From: an uncultured Prevotellaceae bacterium
Lineage (GTDB): Bacteria > Bacteroidota > Bacteroidia > Bacteroidales > Bacteroidaceae
Assembly (NCBI GenBank): GCA_902762325.1
Contig: CACWNV010000001.1
Location: 1 to 64,000 of the forward strand
DNA: 64,000 bases
Reading direction: 5' to 3'
Shown here: positions 7,604-18,448 of the stretch, one piece after another
Layout of the letters: every line of letters starts with the position of its first letter
How positions within the stretch are numbered: the stretch's first letter is position 1
Position numbers and translations under genes: made by a program
The notes under the pieces: model-generated
Databases searched by the model: none
What the model was told of the DNA's origin: nothing
Seen by the model: the letters and a program-made list of their open reading frames with translations, nothing else

Positions 7604-8485
7604 ATGCATAAAGCAGGTTTTGTTAACATCGTCGGTAATCCGAATGTGGGAAAATCAACACTGATGAACCAGCTCGTCGGTGAACGAATCAGTATTGCCA
7701 CCTTCAAAGCACAGACCACCCGTCATCGTATCATGGGCATAGTGAACACAGACGATATGCAGATTGTGTTCAGTGACACTCCAGGGGTGTTGAAGCCAAA
7801 TTATATGATGCAGGAGATGATGCTTGCATTTTCTGAGTCAGCGCTTGCTGATGCAGACATATTGCTCTATGTGACAGATGTCGTTGAGAATCCTGAGAAG
7901 AATCTGGACTTCCTGTCAAAGGTGCAGAAGATGAAGATTCCCGTGTTGCTGCTTATCAATAAAATCGACCAGACCAATCAGCAGCAATTAGGAGAACTTG
8001 TGTCAAAATGGCATACCCTGCTTCCCAATGCAGAGATCCTTCCTATCTCAGCACTGAATAAATTCGGTGTTGACATGCTGTTAAAGCGAATTAAAGAATT
8101 ACTTCCAGATTCACCTCCCTATTTTGACAAAGACCAGCTGACCGACAAGCCTGCCCGATTCTTTGTGAGTGAGATTATCCGTGAGAAGATATTGCTCTAT
8201 TATGACAAGGAGATTCCCTATTCGGTAGAGGTGAGTGTGGAGAGTTTCAAGGAAAGCAATGATCTGATAAGCATTAATGCCGTCATCTATGTCGAGCGTG
8301 AATCGCAGAAAGGAATCATCATCGGTCATCAAGGCGTTGCGCTAAAGAAAGTCGGTCAGGAAGCCCGCCGGTCATTGGAGAAGTTCTTCGGTAAGAAGAT
8401 ATATCTGGAAACCTTTGTGAAGGTGGACAAAGATTGGCGTAGTTCGCAAAAAGAACTCAACAATTTCGGATACAATCCAGAATAA
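7604..8485 (+). CDS. era: GTPase Era
   Basis: This 293-residue GTPase binds the 3' end of 16S rRNA and assists 30S maturation. It has G1 GNPNVGKST, a switch block with TTRHRIMGI, G3 DTPG, G4 NKID and a C-terminal KH domain with GIIIGHQGVALKKVGQEAR. ATG 7604 gives the family N-terminus MHKAGFVNIVGNPN; an upstream in-frame start at 7550 would translate the terminator hairpin and was not used. It ends before a strong bidirectional terminator. Confidence 0.97.
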   Translation: MHKAGFVNIVGNPNVGKSTLMNQLVGERISIATFKAQTTRHRIMGIVNTDDMQIVFSDTPGVLKPNYMMQEMMLAFSESALADADILLYVTDVVENPEKNLDFLSKVQKMKIPVLLLINKIDQTNQQQLGELVSKWHTLLPNAEILPISALNKFGVDMLLKRIKELLPDSPPYFDKDQLTDKPARFFVSEIIREKILLYYDKEIPYSVEVSVESFKESNDLISINAVIYVERESQKGIIIGHQGVALKKVGQEARRSLEKFFGKKIYLETFVKVDKDWRSSQKELNNFGYNPE

Positions 8486-8508
8486 AGACTATCGGATTAA
8501 TAGAGATT

Positions 8509-8562
8509 GACTGTGTCAAATAGTTAGTTTCATTAGAAACGGCTGTTTGACACAGTCTCTTT
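8509..8562. terminator. Bidirectional terminator between era and the TldD/E-like gene
   Basis: A perfect 12-bp stem (GACTGTGTCAAA at 8509-8520 with its complement at 8546-8557) is followed by T-rich sequence on the plus side. It serves era and, on the other strand, the convergent TldD/E-like gene. Confidence 0.85.
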
Positions 8563-11500
8563 TTATTGTTTTTTAGTCCGTGCCAGTGGAAATGTTAGTA
8601 CTGGTTCTTTTTTGGTGGGTACTGAAGAGATAGGCATTTCCACGTCGTTCAGCAACATGGCTTTTGGTCCGATGATAGAAAACAGATCACTACCGATAAG
8701 TGAGTTTTGTGTAGCTTCTTCTTCGGTTGAGAGAGCCACTATGTGACGTAAAAGGTAGTCAGGAATCTTGATGTTCTCATTGCGTACCAACTCCTCCTTT
8801 TCGTCTTTTACGCCAATGCGTATGAGTTCGTTAAAGGAACGCAATATATAGGCATGTTCATATCCTTCGCGTTGTGCCTTGCGCAACAGTAATTTCTTCA
8901 TCTTTGCAATAGACATTGTCTTATTGCTTTGCAAGCGCAATACGGATGGGGTGGTACCTATCCCCATAGGTGAGTTCCATACACTATAATTATAGAATCG
9001 ATAGTTGCCCGTAGCTGAAGAAGTGCCCAATGATGGAGACCTACCACATAGCTGTGCCTTGAATATCCCGTTTTCTATCAGTTTGATGGCTTGTGGAGCC
9101 TGCCCGTTAGCATCTGCCTTGTAATGTCCAAATAGTTTTTTTCCTTCCCATTGACTGATGGTTGGATCCTGCCATAGGCTGATTTTCTCATCTACAACTT
9201 TTCGTGAAAGCTTGGCATAATTATTACGATTGCTACCGAGGAAATTACGCTCTGTAGATATCAATTTGCTAAGGCCGTTAGTGAATATTTTTCTGCAGGC
9301 ATCTTTCTCTATGAGTAACGGACCGATATAGTATTCTTCGTTGGCTGGCAATTCTTCCTTTTGTAATGAAACGCTGATGTGATGACGCAGCCCTTCTATA
9401 TATGCTGTGCTATCTGCCAACATGTCTTCTACACATTTGTATTTGCGTTCGAAAGCGGCACCGTATTCATAACCACCAGCATTGAAGTGTAATAAGTAAT
9501 GGAATGACAGGTTGATAAAATCTTGTGGTTGACATACGCGAATGCCTTCCGAAGTGGTTCTGTATTGGTCACATTGCCTGGCATCAATAGATGCGCTGCT
9601 TTGTGTAAGCTTGGGATATTCGTATGCAATACGTGAGAGTCGCTTGACGTAATTTTCGAGTTTGTCAATTGGGTAAGTTTCTTCCGCTTCGCTTCGGTGT
9701 TCGATGCTGGTAGCAGGAGCAAACGTCAGTAAATCAGGTAGTTCTTTCTCGTCTTCTGCAAGTGTAATCTTCTTGAGTTCCTGACATTTCCGTTCGTATG
9801 CGGTCAGTGCCGATTTGTAATTATCGTTGGTCATTGTCCATGCATACCTTCGCAGATTGTCAATGTCAGTACTCATAGGTATGGATCCTCCACGATTATC
9901 AGGATTGGGACCGGAGAGGTCGGTACATTGGTGCGAACCAATCAAGATGTCGGTAGCCATCCATTGCTCCCAAGGAGTTAATTGACTGGTTATTGTTTCG
10001 CCAAGTTGTGCTTGTATCTTTAATCCACGACGTCGTTGCAGACGATAGTCAATAAGGAATGGAGCTGGCTGGTTTTCCATACGGAGACTATCGAGACTAC
10101 GTTTCATTTCTGTCTCCAAAGCCTGGAATACGATGGAATCGCGTTGGGCATTGGTCAGTTGATTGATAGGTGAATAGTTGAATGCACTAAAGGAAGGGGC
10201 TTCAAGCAAAGGTTTCAACGTGTTAGTTTGTTGGCGACGTTGTGTCTCGATGGTCGTGACGAATAACATGGGGGAAGTAGCCGATACAGGTACCCATCCC
10301 GATTCCGCTCCGCACATACCAATGAAGGTAGAAGGCGTATCGCCTCCTGCTTGAATGTGAGAGAACATGGTCAATGGCGTTCCGATGAGATCTACGCCTC
10401 TCACCAGTTCGTCGGGGCGCCCATCGGTATAGATGCGATAAACTTCCAATGGCGTAATATTGAACGAGTTGATTCCTCCACGGTCTCCCGTATCGGTGTA
10501 ACCACCCGTTACGCTTTGGAAAAGATAGCCGTATGGCTTTCCTTGTTTTTTGGCTTCATCTCGAAGCATCTGCCTCAATGTACTTTCGCTATAAGGGCGA
10601 CGGGTTTCTACGACAAGGTTCGATTGTCTGCTCACGGCGTTTCTACCTCTTGCAGCCCTGCCGTGTCCATTGCTTTGCGGGAAACTGTCAAGTGGAATGC
10701 GACTCATGAGAAATTCCTTGAGAATGCCGTCAACGACATTGTTCACGCGACGTGCCTTGACACCTTCCTCGTCGTAATGATAACCTCCGTTGAGCAGTTG
10801 TTTCCCATAACGGGTAAGCGTAGGGTCGCAATACACTTGGAAATCATCTGGAAGCACTTTAGTTCCTATCATGTTGCGGAATGTCTGACCACCCGATTTC
10901 ATACGGTGTCCTTCCATGCGATGACCGAATATCTCATGAAAGAACACACCACTGGCTTCTCCGCTCATGATGGCTGGCCCCGTAAACGGTTCGGCAATGG
11001 GAGCTTTTTCCAATGCAATGAGTCGTCTTCCGATGTCTTCTACGTCAGCACATAGTTGTTCTTCTGAGGGTAACGAATCTAATTGAGTGGCAAAATAGGT
11101 CTTGACGAGTGGAAGTTTCATTCCGTCTTCGGCATTCGTCTCTCCTAATATAAGCAAACGGAAGTGTTGTCGGTTTTGGACAACCGACGTTCCCTCAGTA
11201 TTAACAAGGTATGTGCGACGTGTTTCCACTTCCAATCGTGCCTGGGCAGAGTTGAAATGTTTCCATTGACGGAAAACGGCTGATACACGGCATAATCGTT
11301 GTTCCCACTCTTTCCTTTCCTCCGGAGTCAACGTCGGATGGGGTAGTGGTGCTTCGTAGTATTCTTCTTTGGGTGCCATGGAGAAGCTGGGAGCCTTGTC
11401 TTCGTCTTGCGTCATTCTGCGTAATCGGTCAGATACCCCACGGTATGCTTCCTCTGAACGGAAATAGGCGTTGACGGTAGCCTGCCAGATAGCTGCTCTG

Positions 11501-11868
11501 ATGGCATCAGGATTGGCATCTGCTAATGGTAGTTGTGCCGTCGGAAGGGATTGATTCGTGTTGTTCGACTTGTAGTTGTCTATCTCTGGAGACCCAATCC
11601 TTATTTGTGGCATAAATGTCCGAGTGTGCTCTTGTCCTGAATTTCCCAACGAACCAAAAGTGGCAATGACGCTGGCGATATGGGAGTCTTCTACGAAGAA
11701 ACTCATCCAATACGGCTTTTGTTCTTGTTGTTGCAACTCTGCCATGTCAGCGGCAAGTTCTTCTCGCAACACCTTCAGCAACGTGTCTTCGTTAGCGGTT
11801 ATCGCATGAGTCGTACATAGGGGAAGCAGGAATAATATGAAAGCATTCAAAAGTTTCTTTTTCATCAT
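8563..11868 (-). CDS. Secreted double TldD/TldE-like metallopeptidase
   Basis: The 1101-residue protein begins with a signal peptide ending near THA and contains two related halves. The first half has the TldD zinc motif HEIFGHRMEGH and a downstream cysteine in GMCGAESGWVPVSATSP, matching the third metal ligand of TldD. The second half starts near residue 590 and repeats the general fold (ATGNYRFYNYSVWNSP region near the end) but shows no HExxxH. In E. coli TldD (catalytic) and TldE/PmbA (metal-free) form a heterodimer that degrades unfolded peptides; this polypeptide looks like both partners fused and exported to the periplasm or surface. The substrate is unknown. Its promoter lies next to a five-unit palindrome array shared with der. 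The homology of the second half to TldE is inferred from layout and is less certain than that of the first. Confidence 0.8.
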   Translation of the reverse strand: MMKKKLLNAFILFLLPLCTTHAITANEDTLLKVLREELAADMAELQQQEQKPYWMSFFVEDSHIASVIATFGSLGNSGQEHTRTFMPQIRIGSPEIDNYKSNNTNQSLPTAQLPLADANPDAIRAAIWQATVNAYFRSEEAYRGVSDRLRRMTQDEDKAPSFSMAPKEEYYEAPLPHPTLTPEERKEWEQRLCRVSAVFRQWKHFNSAQARLEVETRRTYLVNTEGTSVVQNRQHFRLLILGETNAEDGMKLPLVKTYFATQLDSLPSEEQLCADVEDIGRRLIALEKAPIAEPFTGPAIMSGEASGVFFHEIFGHRMEGHRMKSGGQTFRNMIGTKVLPDDFQVYCDPTLTRYGKQLLNGGYHYDEEGVKARRVNNVVDGILKEFLMSRIPLDSFPQSNGHGRAARGRNAVSRQSNLVVETRRPYSESTLRQMLRDEAKKQGKPYGYLFQSVTGGYTDTGDRGGINSFNITPLEVYRIYTDGRPDELVRGVDLIGTPLTMFSHIQAGGDTPSTFIGMCGAESGWVPVSATSPMLFVTTIETQRRQQTNTLKPLLEAPSFSAFNYSPINQLTNAQRDSIVFQALETEMKRSLDSLRMENQPAPFLIDYRLQRRRGLKIQAQLGETITSQLTPWEQWMATDILIGSHQCTDLSGPNPDNRGGSIPMSTDIDNLRRYAWTMTNDNYKSALTAYERKCQELKKITLAEDEKELPDLLTFAPATSIEHRSEAEETYPIDKLENYVKRLSRIAYEYPKLTQSSASIDARQCDQYRTTSEGIRVCQPQDFINLSFHYLLHFNAGGYEYGAAFERKYKCVEDMLADSTAYIEGLRHHISVSLQKEELPANEEYYIGPLLIEKDACRKIFTNGLSKLISTERNFLGSNRNNYAKLSRKVVDEKISLWQDPTISQWEGKKLFGHYKADANGQAPQAIKLIENGIFKAQLCGRSPSLGTSSATGNYRFYNYSVWNSPMGIGTTPSVLRLQSNKTMSIAKMKKLLLRKAQREGYEHAYILRSFNELIRIGVKDEKEELVRNENIKIPDYLLRHIVALSTEEEATQNSLIGSDLFSIIGPKAMLLNDVEMPISSVPTKKEPVLTFPLARTKKQ

Positions 11869-11894
11869 TTCTTAGTCGATAATAGATTTAGTTG

Positions 11895-11925
11895 CAAAAG
11901 TACAAAATAGATTGATATAATGCAA
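11895..11925 (-). promoter_or_regulatory. Promoter of the TldD/E-like gene
   Basis: On the minus strand TACTTTTG (11902-11895) follows TTG (11925-11923) after 20 bp. The leader would be about 20 nt. The first palindrome of the 22-bp array begins just upstream. Confidence 0.65.
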
Positions 11926-11934
11926 TGTTTTTGC

Positions 11935-12036
11935 TAAAAGATTATTTACCCGACGTAAACACCGTATTTAGCTCATTCAAACACCTTGTTTACAATCCCT
12001 AAACATATTGTTTATGATAGCTAAACATATCGTTTT
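11935..12036. promoter_or_regulatory. Five in-register palindromes with 22-bp period (operator array)
   Basis: Units end with T-rich arms at 11948, 11970, 11992, 12014 and 12036, exactly 22 bp apart. Units two to five are AAACACCGTATTTA, AAACACCTTGTTTA, AAACATATTGTTTA and AAACATATCGTTTT, starting at 11957, 11979, 12001 and 12023; the first (11935-11948) is decayed. The consensus AAACAnnnTGTTTA is self-complementary. A spacing of two helical turns would place bound dimers on one face of the DNA. The array lies between divergent promoters, so it could control der, the TldD/E-like gene, or both. Confidence 0.7.
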
Positions 12037-12115
12037 CATGTCATACGATGTATAACTAATTCTCAATAAATGTTTTTTTATATCATCCAGACATAAAAAT
12101 CTCAATTATTTTATG

Positions 12116-12123
12116 TATTTTTG
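12116..12123 (+). promoter_or_regulatory. -7 box of der
   Basis: TATTTTTG fits TAnnTTTG and lies 18 bp before the der ATG. No clear TTG is found at the expected -33 position, which would suit an activator- or repressor-controlled promoter. Confidence 0.55.
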
Positions 12124-12141
12124 CATCATAAAAAGAAATGT

Positions 12142-13455
12142 ATGGGAAATTTAGTAGCGATTGTTGGACGTCCGAATGTGGGTAAGTCCACTTTATTCAA
12201 CAGACTGACTAAGACACGCAGTGCTATTGTCAGTAGTGAGGCAGGAACCACCCGTGACCGTCAATATGGTAAGTGTGACTGGTGTGGCCGCGACTTTTCC
12301 GTGGTAGACACAGGAGGCTGGGTGGTTAACAGCGATGATATTTTTGAAGAAGAAATCCGCAAACAGGTGATTGTTGCTACGGAAGAAGCAGACCTGGTGC
12401 TGTTCCTTGTAGATGTAACGACAGGTCTGACCGACCTCGACATGGATGTTGCCGAGATCTTGCGCCGCTCAAAGCTGCCTGTCATATTAGTAGCCAATAA
12501 AGCAGATAATAACGCACAGATCTATGATTCATACGAGTTCTATAAGCTGGGATTAGGCGATCCCTATTGTATCAGTGCAGCTACTGGTAGCGGGACGGGT
12601 GATTTGCTTGATCTGATTGTAGAAAGATTGAAACCGAGTGAAGGAGAACTCCTTGAAGACGGTATTCCCCGCTTTGCTGTTGTGGGTCGCCCTAATGCAG
12701 GAAAGAGCAGTCTGATAAATGCCTTCATCGGTGAAGAGCGCAACATCGTGACAGAGATTGCCGGTACAACACGTGATTCCATCTATACGCGTTATAAGAA
12801 GTTCGGATTTGACTTTTACCTTGTTGATACGGCGGGAATCCGTAGAAAGAACAAGGTGACAGAAGATCTTGAGTTCTATAGTGTGATGCGTAGCATCCGT
12901 GCCATAGAGAACTCCGACGTCTGTATCCTGATGATAGATGCCACACGTGGCATAGAGGCACAGGACATGAATATCTTCCAGCTTATCCAGAAGAACAACA
13001 AGAGTCTTGTGGTGGTGGTGAACAAGTGGGATTTGGTGCCAGATAAGGGACAGATTGTCATCAAGACCTTTGAGAATGCCATCCGTAACCGCATGGCTCC
13101 CTTTGTGGATTTCCCCATCATCTTTGCCTCAGCCCTTACTAAACAGCGCATATTCAAGGTGCTGGAGATGGCAAATCAGGTCTATCTGAATCGTACCGCC
13201 AGGGTAGGGACAACAAAGCTCAATGAGGTGATGCTGCCGTTGATAGAGGCGTTTCCGCCACCATCAATCAAAGGAAAGTATATTAAGATTAAGTACTGTT
13301 CGCAACTTCCAAACACCCAGATTCCCTCGTTTGTCTTCTATGCCAACCTTCCACAATATGTGAAGGAGCCTTACAAGCGCTTCCTGGAGAACAAGATACG
13401 TGAGAACTGGTCGATGCACGGATGTCCGATTAATATTTTTGTCAGACAGAAATAA
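12142..13455 (+). CDS. der: Tandem GTPase Der (EngA)
   Basis: This 437-residue protein has two GTPase domains and a C-terminal KH-like domain and acts in 50S subunit assembly. Domain one carries [13 protein letters not shown] and NKAD; domain two carries [13 protein letters not shown] and NKWD. The start at 12142 gives [12 protein letters not shown], the family N-terminus; an in-frame TTG at 12121 lies inside the -7 box and was rejected. It is divergent from the TldD/E-like gene and followed after nine bases by a small lipoprotein gene, presumably in the same transcript. Confidence 0.97.
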   Translation: MGNLVAIVGRPNVGKSTLFNRLTKTRSAIVSSEAGTTRDRQYGKCDWCGRDFSVVDTGGWVVNSDDIFEEEIRKQVIVATEEADLVLFLVDVTTGLTDLDMDVAEILRRSKLPVILVANKADNNAQIYDSYEFYKLGLGDPYCISAATGSGTGDLLDLIVERLKPSEGELLEDGIPRFAVVGRPNAGKSSLINAFIGEERNIVTEIAGTTRDSIYTRYKKFGFDFYLVDTAGIRRKNKVTEDLEFYSVMRSIRAIENSDVCILMIDATRGIEAQDMNIFQLIQKNNKSLVVVVNKWDLVPDKGQIVIKTFENAIRNRMAPFVDFPIIFASALTKQRIFKVLEMANQVYLNRTARVGTTKLNEVMLPLIEAFPPPSIKGKYIKIKYCSQLPNTQIPSFVFYANLPQYVKEPYKRFLENKIRENWSMHGCPINIFVRQK

Positions 13456-13464
13456 GTAATAGAC

Positions 13465-13893
13465 ATGTCTTTTTTCAAGGATTTATTCAGTTCTTGTCGC
13501 TGGGGAGGGAGAGTAATTGTGTCAGGAATCCTTTCCTGTCTGCTTCTGCTGGGCTGCTCCAGACCCGATCCGGGTGAAGTAGCAGCCCGAGCCGCCAAGC
13601 AGTTCTACGACTATCTGCTTGAAGGGAAATATGACGCATTCGTAGACGGGCAGTACCGTGAAGGTGAAATCCCTCAAGGCTATCGTGAGCAGCTGATAAC
13701 GAATGCCCAGATGTTTGTCGGTCAGCAAAAGAACAAGCATCGGGGTATAAAGGAGGTAAGGGTTGTCAATGCCAAGGTAGATACGGCCTTGCACTCAGCA
13801 AATGTGTTTTTAGTATTCACCTATGGTGATTCAACGAATGAAGAGATTTGTGTCCCGATGTTAGAGCATGAGGGAATCTGGTATCTTCGTTAA
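13465..13893 (+). CDS. Small lipoprotein of unknown function
   Basis: A 142-residue protein with a hydrophobic N-terminal segment (about 17-31) ending in the lipobox LLGC, then a mature domain beginning SRPDPGEVAARAAKQFYDYLLEGKYDAFVDG. The mature part resembles DUF4878/NTF2-like lipoproteins in size and layout, an impression rather than a firm match. It is nine bases behind der and likely co-transcribed. It ends well before the separately promoted guaB. Confidence 0.75.
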   Translation: MSFFKDLFSSCRWGGRVIVSGILSCLLLLGCSRPDPGEVAARAAKQFYDYLLEGKYDAFVDGQYREGEIPQGYREQLITNAQMFVGQQKNKHRGIKEVRVVNAKVDTALHSANVFLVFTYGDSTNEEICVPMLEHEGIWYLR

Positions 13894-13955
13894 GCAAAAG
13901 CATATTTCCTTATCTTAGTTTAATAAGTAGTTGTCTTCACGTTAAATCGTATTAA

Positions 13956-15518
<1,563 letters not shown>

Positions 15519-15553
15519 AAAAAGAAATAGGATAAAATAAAAATACAAAGAAG

Positions 15554-17008
15554 ATGAAAAATTTGTTTGTGACGAAGAGTGTCTTAAAGAAAGCCTTGCC
15601 TGCTTTGATGCTTTTGTTCGGTTCTGTATCTGTGATGGGGCAGAACGATCCTACAATCATGAAGATCAATGGTAAACCTGTCAGTCGTTCAGAATTCGAA
15701 TATTCCTATAACAAGAATAATGCAGAGGGCGTTATTGATAAAAAAGATGTAAATGAATATGTTGATTTGTTTGTGAATTATAAATTAAAGGTTGAAGCTG
15801 CAAAAGAGGCTCATCTCGATACAATGTCCTCCTTTAAGAAAGAATTCACATCCTATCGCGATCAGCAGATTCGTCCGGCATTTATCACAGATGCTGATGT
15901 AGAAGCTAAGGCACAACAGATATATAATGAGACAAAGACCCGAATCGACTCATTAGGAGGATTGGTTAAACCTTCCCACATCCTGTTGTTACTCGGACAA
16001 AGGGCAACTCCAGAGCAGCAGGCAGCAGCCAAGACACGCATAGACTCCATTTATCAGGTGCTGAAGAATGGAGGCGATTTTGCGGAAATGGCTAAGAAGT
16101 TTTCTGATGATAAAGGATCAGCAGCCAATGGAGGCGCACTTCCCTGGTTGTCAAAAGGTCAGACACTTCCTGCATTTGAGAAAGCGGTCTTCTCTTTGAA
16201 GAAAGGAGAAATGAGCGAACCAGTTCTCAGTGAGGCAGGTTATCATATCATCCTTCTTGAGGATAAAGGAGGTTTCTTCCCCTATGATTCTGTCCATGCA
16301 GATATTCTTAAGTTCATAGAACAACGTGGACTCCGTGAGGAAATCATTGACACCAAACTGAATGAACTGGCCAAGAGTCGTGGCGAGAATGTGACTCCTG
16401 CCCAGCTTCTCGATGAAAAGACTGCAGAACTGGTGGCTCAGGATAAGGATTTGAAATACCTCGTCCAAGAGTATTATGATGGTCTCCTTCTCTATGAAAT
16501 CAGCAATCGTACTGTCTGGGAGAAAGCGGCAAAAGACCAGCAAGGCATGGCACAGTATTTTAAGAAGAACAAGAAGAAATACAAGTGGGATGAACCTCGT
16601 TTTAAAGGTATAGCCTATCATGTCAAAGACGCAGCCGATGTGAATGCAGTGAAGAATGCTGTGAAGAGCCTTCCTTTCAGTGAGTGGGCAGAAAAGCTAC
16701 GTAAGACGTTCAACAACGATTCAATCCTTCGCATCCGTGTCGAGAAGGGTATCTTTAAGAAAGGTGATAATGCTTTGGTAGACAAGGAAGTGTTCAAAAA
16801 GGATACGACCTATAAATCACTTAAAGACTATCCTATTGACGCTGTATACGGTAAGGTGCTAAAAGCTCCTAAAGAATATGAAGATGTACGTGGTCTGGTG
16901 TTAGCAGATTATCAAGAACAATTGGAGAAAGACTGGATTGCAGACCTTCGTAAGAGATATCCTGTAGAGGTGGATGAAAGTGTTCTGAAGACAGTGAATA
17001 AACACTAA
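15554..17008 (+). CDS. Periplasmic parvulin-type peptidyl-prolyl isomerase
   Basis: The 484-residue protein has a signal peptide ending VMGQ, a helical chaperone region with an N-terminal INGKPVSRSEFEYSYNKN segment typical of SurA/PpiD-like proteins, and one parvulin domain (about 135-235) with KPSHILLLL, GGDFAEMAKKFSDDKGSAANGG and GYHIILLEDK. The C-terminal 200 residues look like a second, decayed isomerase/chaperone region. It probably escorts outer-membrane proteins through the periplasm. It precedes a SurA-like gene by nine bases and belongs to an operon with OstA-like and mutL genes. Confidence 0.88.
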   Translation: MKNLFVTKSVLKKALPALMLLFGSVSVMGQNDPTIMKINGKPVSRSEFEYSYNKNNAEGVIDKKDVNEYVDLFVNYKLKVEAAKEAHLDTMSSFKKEFTSYRDQQIRPAFITDADVEAKAQQIYNETKTRIDSLGGLVKPSHILLLLGQRATPEQQAAAKTRIDSIYQVLKNGGDFAEMAKKFSDDKGSAANGGALPWLSKGQTLPAFEKAVFSLKKGEMSEPVLSEAGYHIILLEDKGGFFPYDSVHADILKFIEQRGLREEIIDTKLNELAKSRGENVTPAQLLDEKTAELVAQDKDLKYLVQEYYDGLLLYEISNRTVWEKAAKDQQGMAQYFKKNKKKYKWDEPRFKGIAYHVKDAADVNAVKNAVKSLPFSEWAEKLRKTFNNDSILRIRVEKGIFKKGDNALVDKEVFKKDTTYKSLKDYPIDAVYGKVLKAPKEYEDVRGLVLADYQEQLEKDWIADLRKRYPVEVDESVLKTVNKH

Positions 17009-17017
17009 TTTGAAAGA

Positions 17018-18448
17018 ATGAAAAGAAAAGTAAATGTTTTTCTTGCCTTTTTAGCTCTGCTTATGTTGACTGGAAGAACGGCCAATGCTGTTGTCTGTTC
17101 TCTTCCCGACGATAAAGATACAACCAAAACAGTATCTGAAGTTCCCGTTATTCCGGAGTCGAGTGTTGTCGATGAGGTGATTTGGATTGTTGGTGACGAA
17201 CCGATTCTTAAATCTGATGTTGAGGGAATGCGTTTACAGGCAGAAGCTGAAGGTGTCAAATGGAGCGGTAATCCAGACTGTACAATCCCGGAACAAATAG
17301 CAGTTCAGAAGCTCTTCCTTCATCAGGCAGCTATTGACTCTATTGAGGTCTCAGAGTCGGAGATCTCTCAAGGTATCGATGAGCAGATAAATCGTTGGAT
17401 TCAACTCATTGGCTCTCAGGAGAAGCTTGAAGAGTATCGAAAGCAGTCGATTGCCCAGATGCGTCAGGAAATGCACGATGAGTTCAAGAACAGTAAGCTG
17501 GTTCAGAGCATGCGTATGAAACTGGTTGAAGGCATTAGTGTTACACCAGCCGACGTTCGTAACTATTTCAAGGACTTACCGGAAGACAGTATACCATTTG
17601 TTCCAACTGAAGTAGAAGTACAGATACTGACTCAACAGCCACGTGTAAGCCAAGAAGAAATAAATAAGGTGAAGGATCAGTTGCGTGAATATACTGATCG
17701 TGTGACCAAAGGCGAGACAACATTTGCCACTTTGGCACGTCTTTATTCTGAAGATCCAGTGTCAGCCCGCCAAGGAGGTGAGTTGGGTTTTACAGGACGT
17801 GGTATGCTTGACCCTGCTTTTGCAAGTGTAGCTTTCAATCTGACTGACCCAAAGAAAATATCGAAGATTGTGGAAACAGAATTCGGATTCCATATCATAC
17901 AGCTGATAGACAAGCGTGGAGATCGTGTAAATGTCCGCCACATTCTTCGGAAACCGCAAGTTTCTTCAGAGTCTATTGACCAGACAATTGCCCGACTCGA
18001 CTCAATCGGCAATGATATTCGTGACAAAAAGTTCACTTTTGAAGAGGGTGCAAGTATTATTTCAGACGATAAAGACACAAAGAAGAATGGTGGTCTGATG
18101 GCAAACTCCTCTGAAGGAGTGAGAACATCTAAGTTTCAGATGAAGGATCTCCCGACAGAAATTGCCAGAGTGGTGGACACGATGCAGGTCGGAGAAATAT
18201 CTAAGGCATTCAAAATGGTTAACAGACAAGGTAAAACCGTGTGTGCCATTGTAAAACTGAAAAACCGGACAGATGGTCATAAAGCGACGATAACTGAAGA
18301 CTTTCAAGTGATGAAAGATGTCGTGCTGGCAAATCGTCGTGAACAGGTGCTCCATGACTGGGTGGTTGAAAAGATTAAGCATACGTATGTAAGAATGAAC
18401 GAAAGATATAAGGATTGTAATTTCGAATACCAAGGCTGGGTGAGATGA
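17018..18448 (+). CDS. SurA-like periplasmic chaperone
   Basis: A 476-residue exported protein with an N-terminal chaperone domain containing VVDEVIWIVGDEPILKSDVE and a long helical segment, followed by two parvulin domains (around 195-300 and 305-415). The first parvulin domain has the conserved FATLARLYSEDPVSARQGGELGF and FGFHIIQLIDKRGD; the second retains VRHILRKP. This is the standard SurA arrangement, an outer-membrane-protein chaperone. The stop overlaps the start of the OstA-like gene by four bases (ATGA), indicating translational coupling between OMP folding and LPS-transport functions. Confidence 0.9.
   Translation: MKRKVNVFLAFLALLMLTGRTANAVVCSLPDDKDTTKTVSEVPVIPESSVVDEVIWIVGDEPILKSDVEGMRLQAEAEGVKWSGNPDCTIPEQIAVQKLFLHQAAIDSIEVSESEISQGIDEQINRWIQLIGSQEKLEEYRKQSIAQMRQEMHDEFKNSKLVQSMRMKLVEGISVTPADVRNYFKDLPEDSIPFVPTEVEVQILTQQPRVSQEEINKVKDQLREYTDRVTKGETTFATLARLYSEDPVSARQGGELGFTGRGMLDPAFASVAFNLTDPKKISKIVETEFGFHIIQLIDKRGDRVNVRHILRKPQVSSESIDQTIARLDSIGNDIRDKKFTFEEGASIISDDKDTKKNGGLMANSSEGVRTSKFQMKDLPTEIARVVDTMQVGEISKAFKMVNRQGKTVCAIVKLKNRTDGHKATITEDFQVMKDVVLANRREQVLHDWVVEKIKHTYVRMNERYKDCNFEYQGWVR

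Noticed and set aside
10351-11055. A 234-codon frame on the plus strand within the TldD/E-like gene.
   Set aside because: It is antisense to the zinc-motif region and has no domain or promoter.
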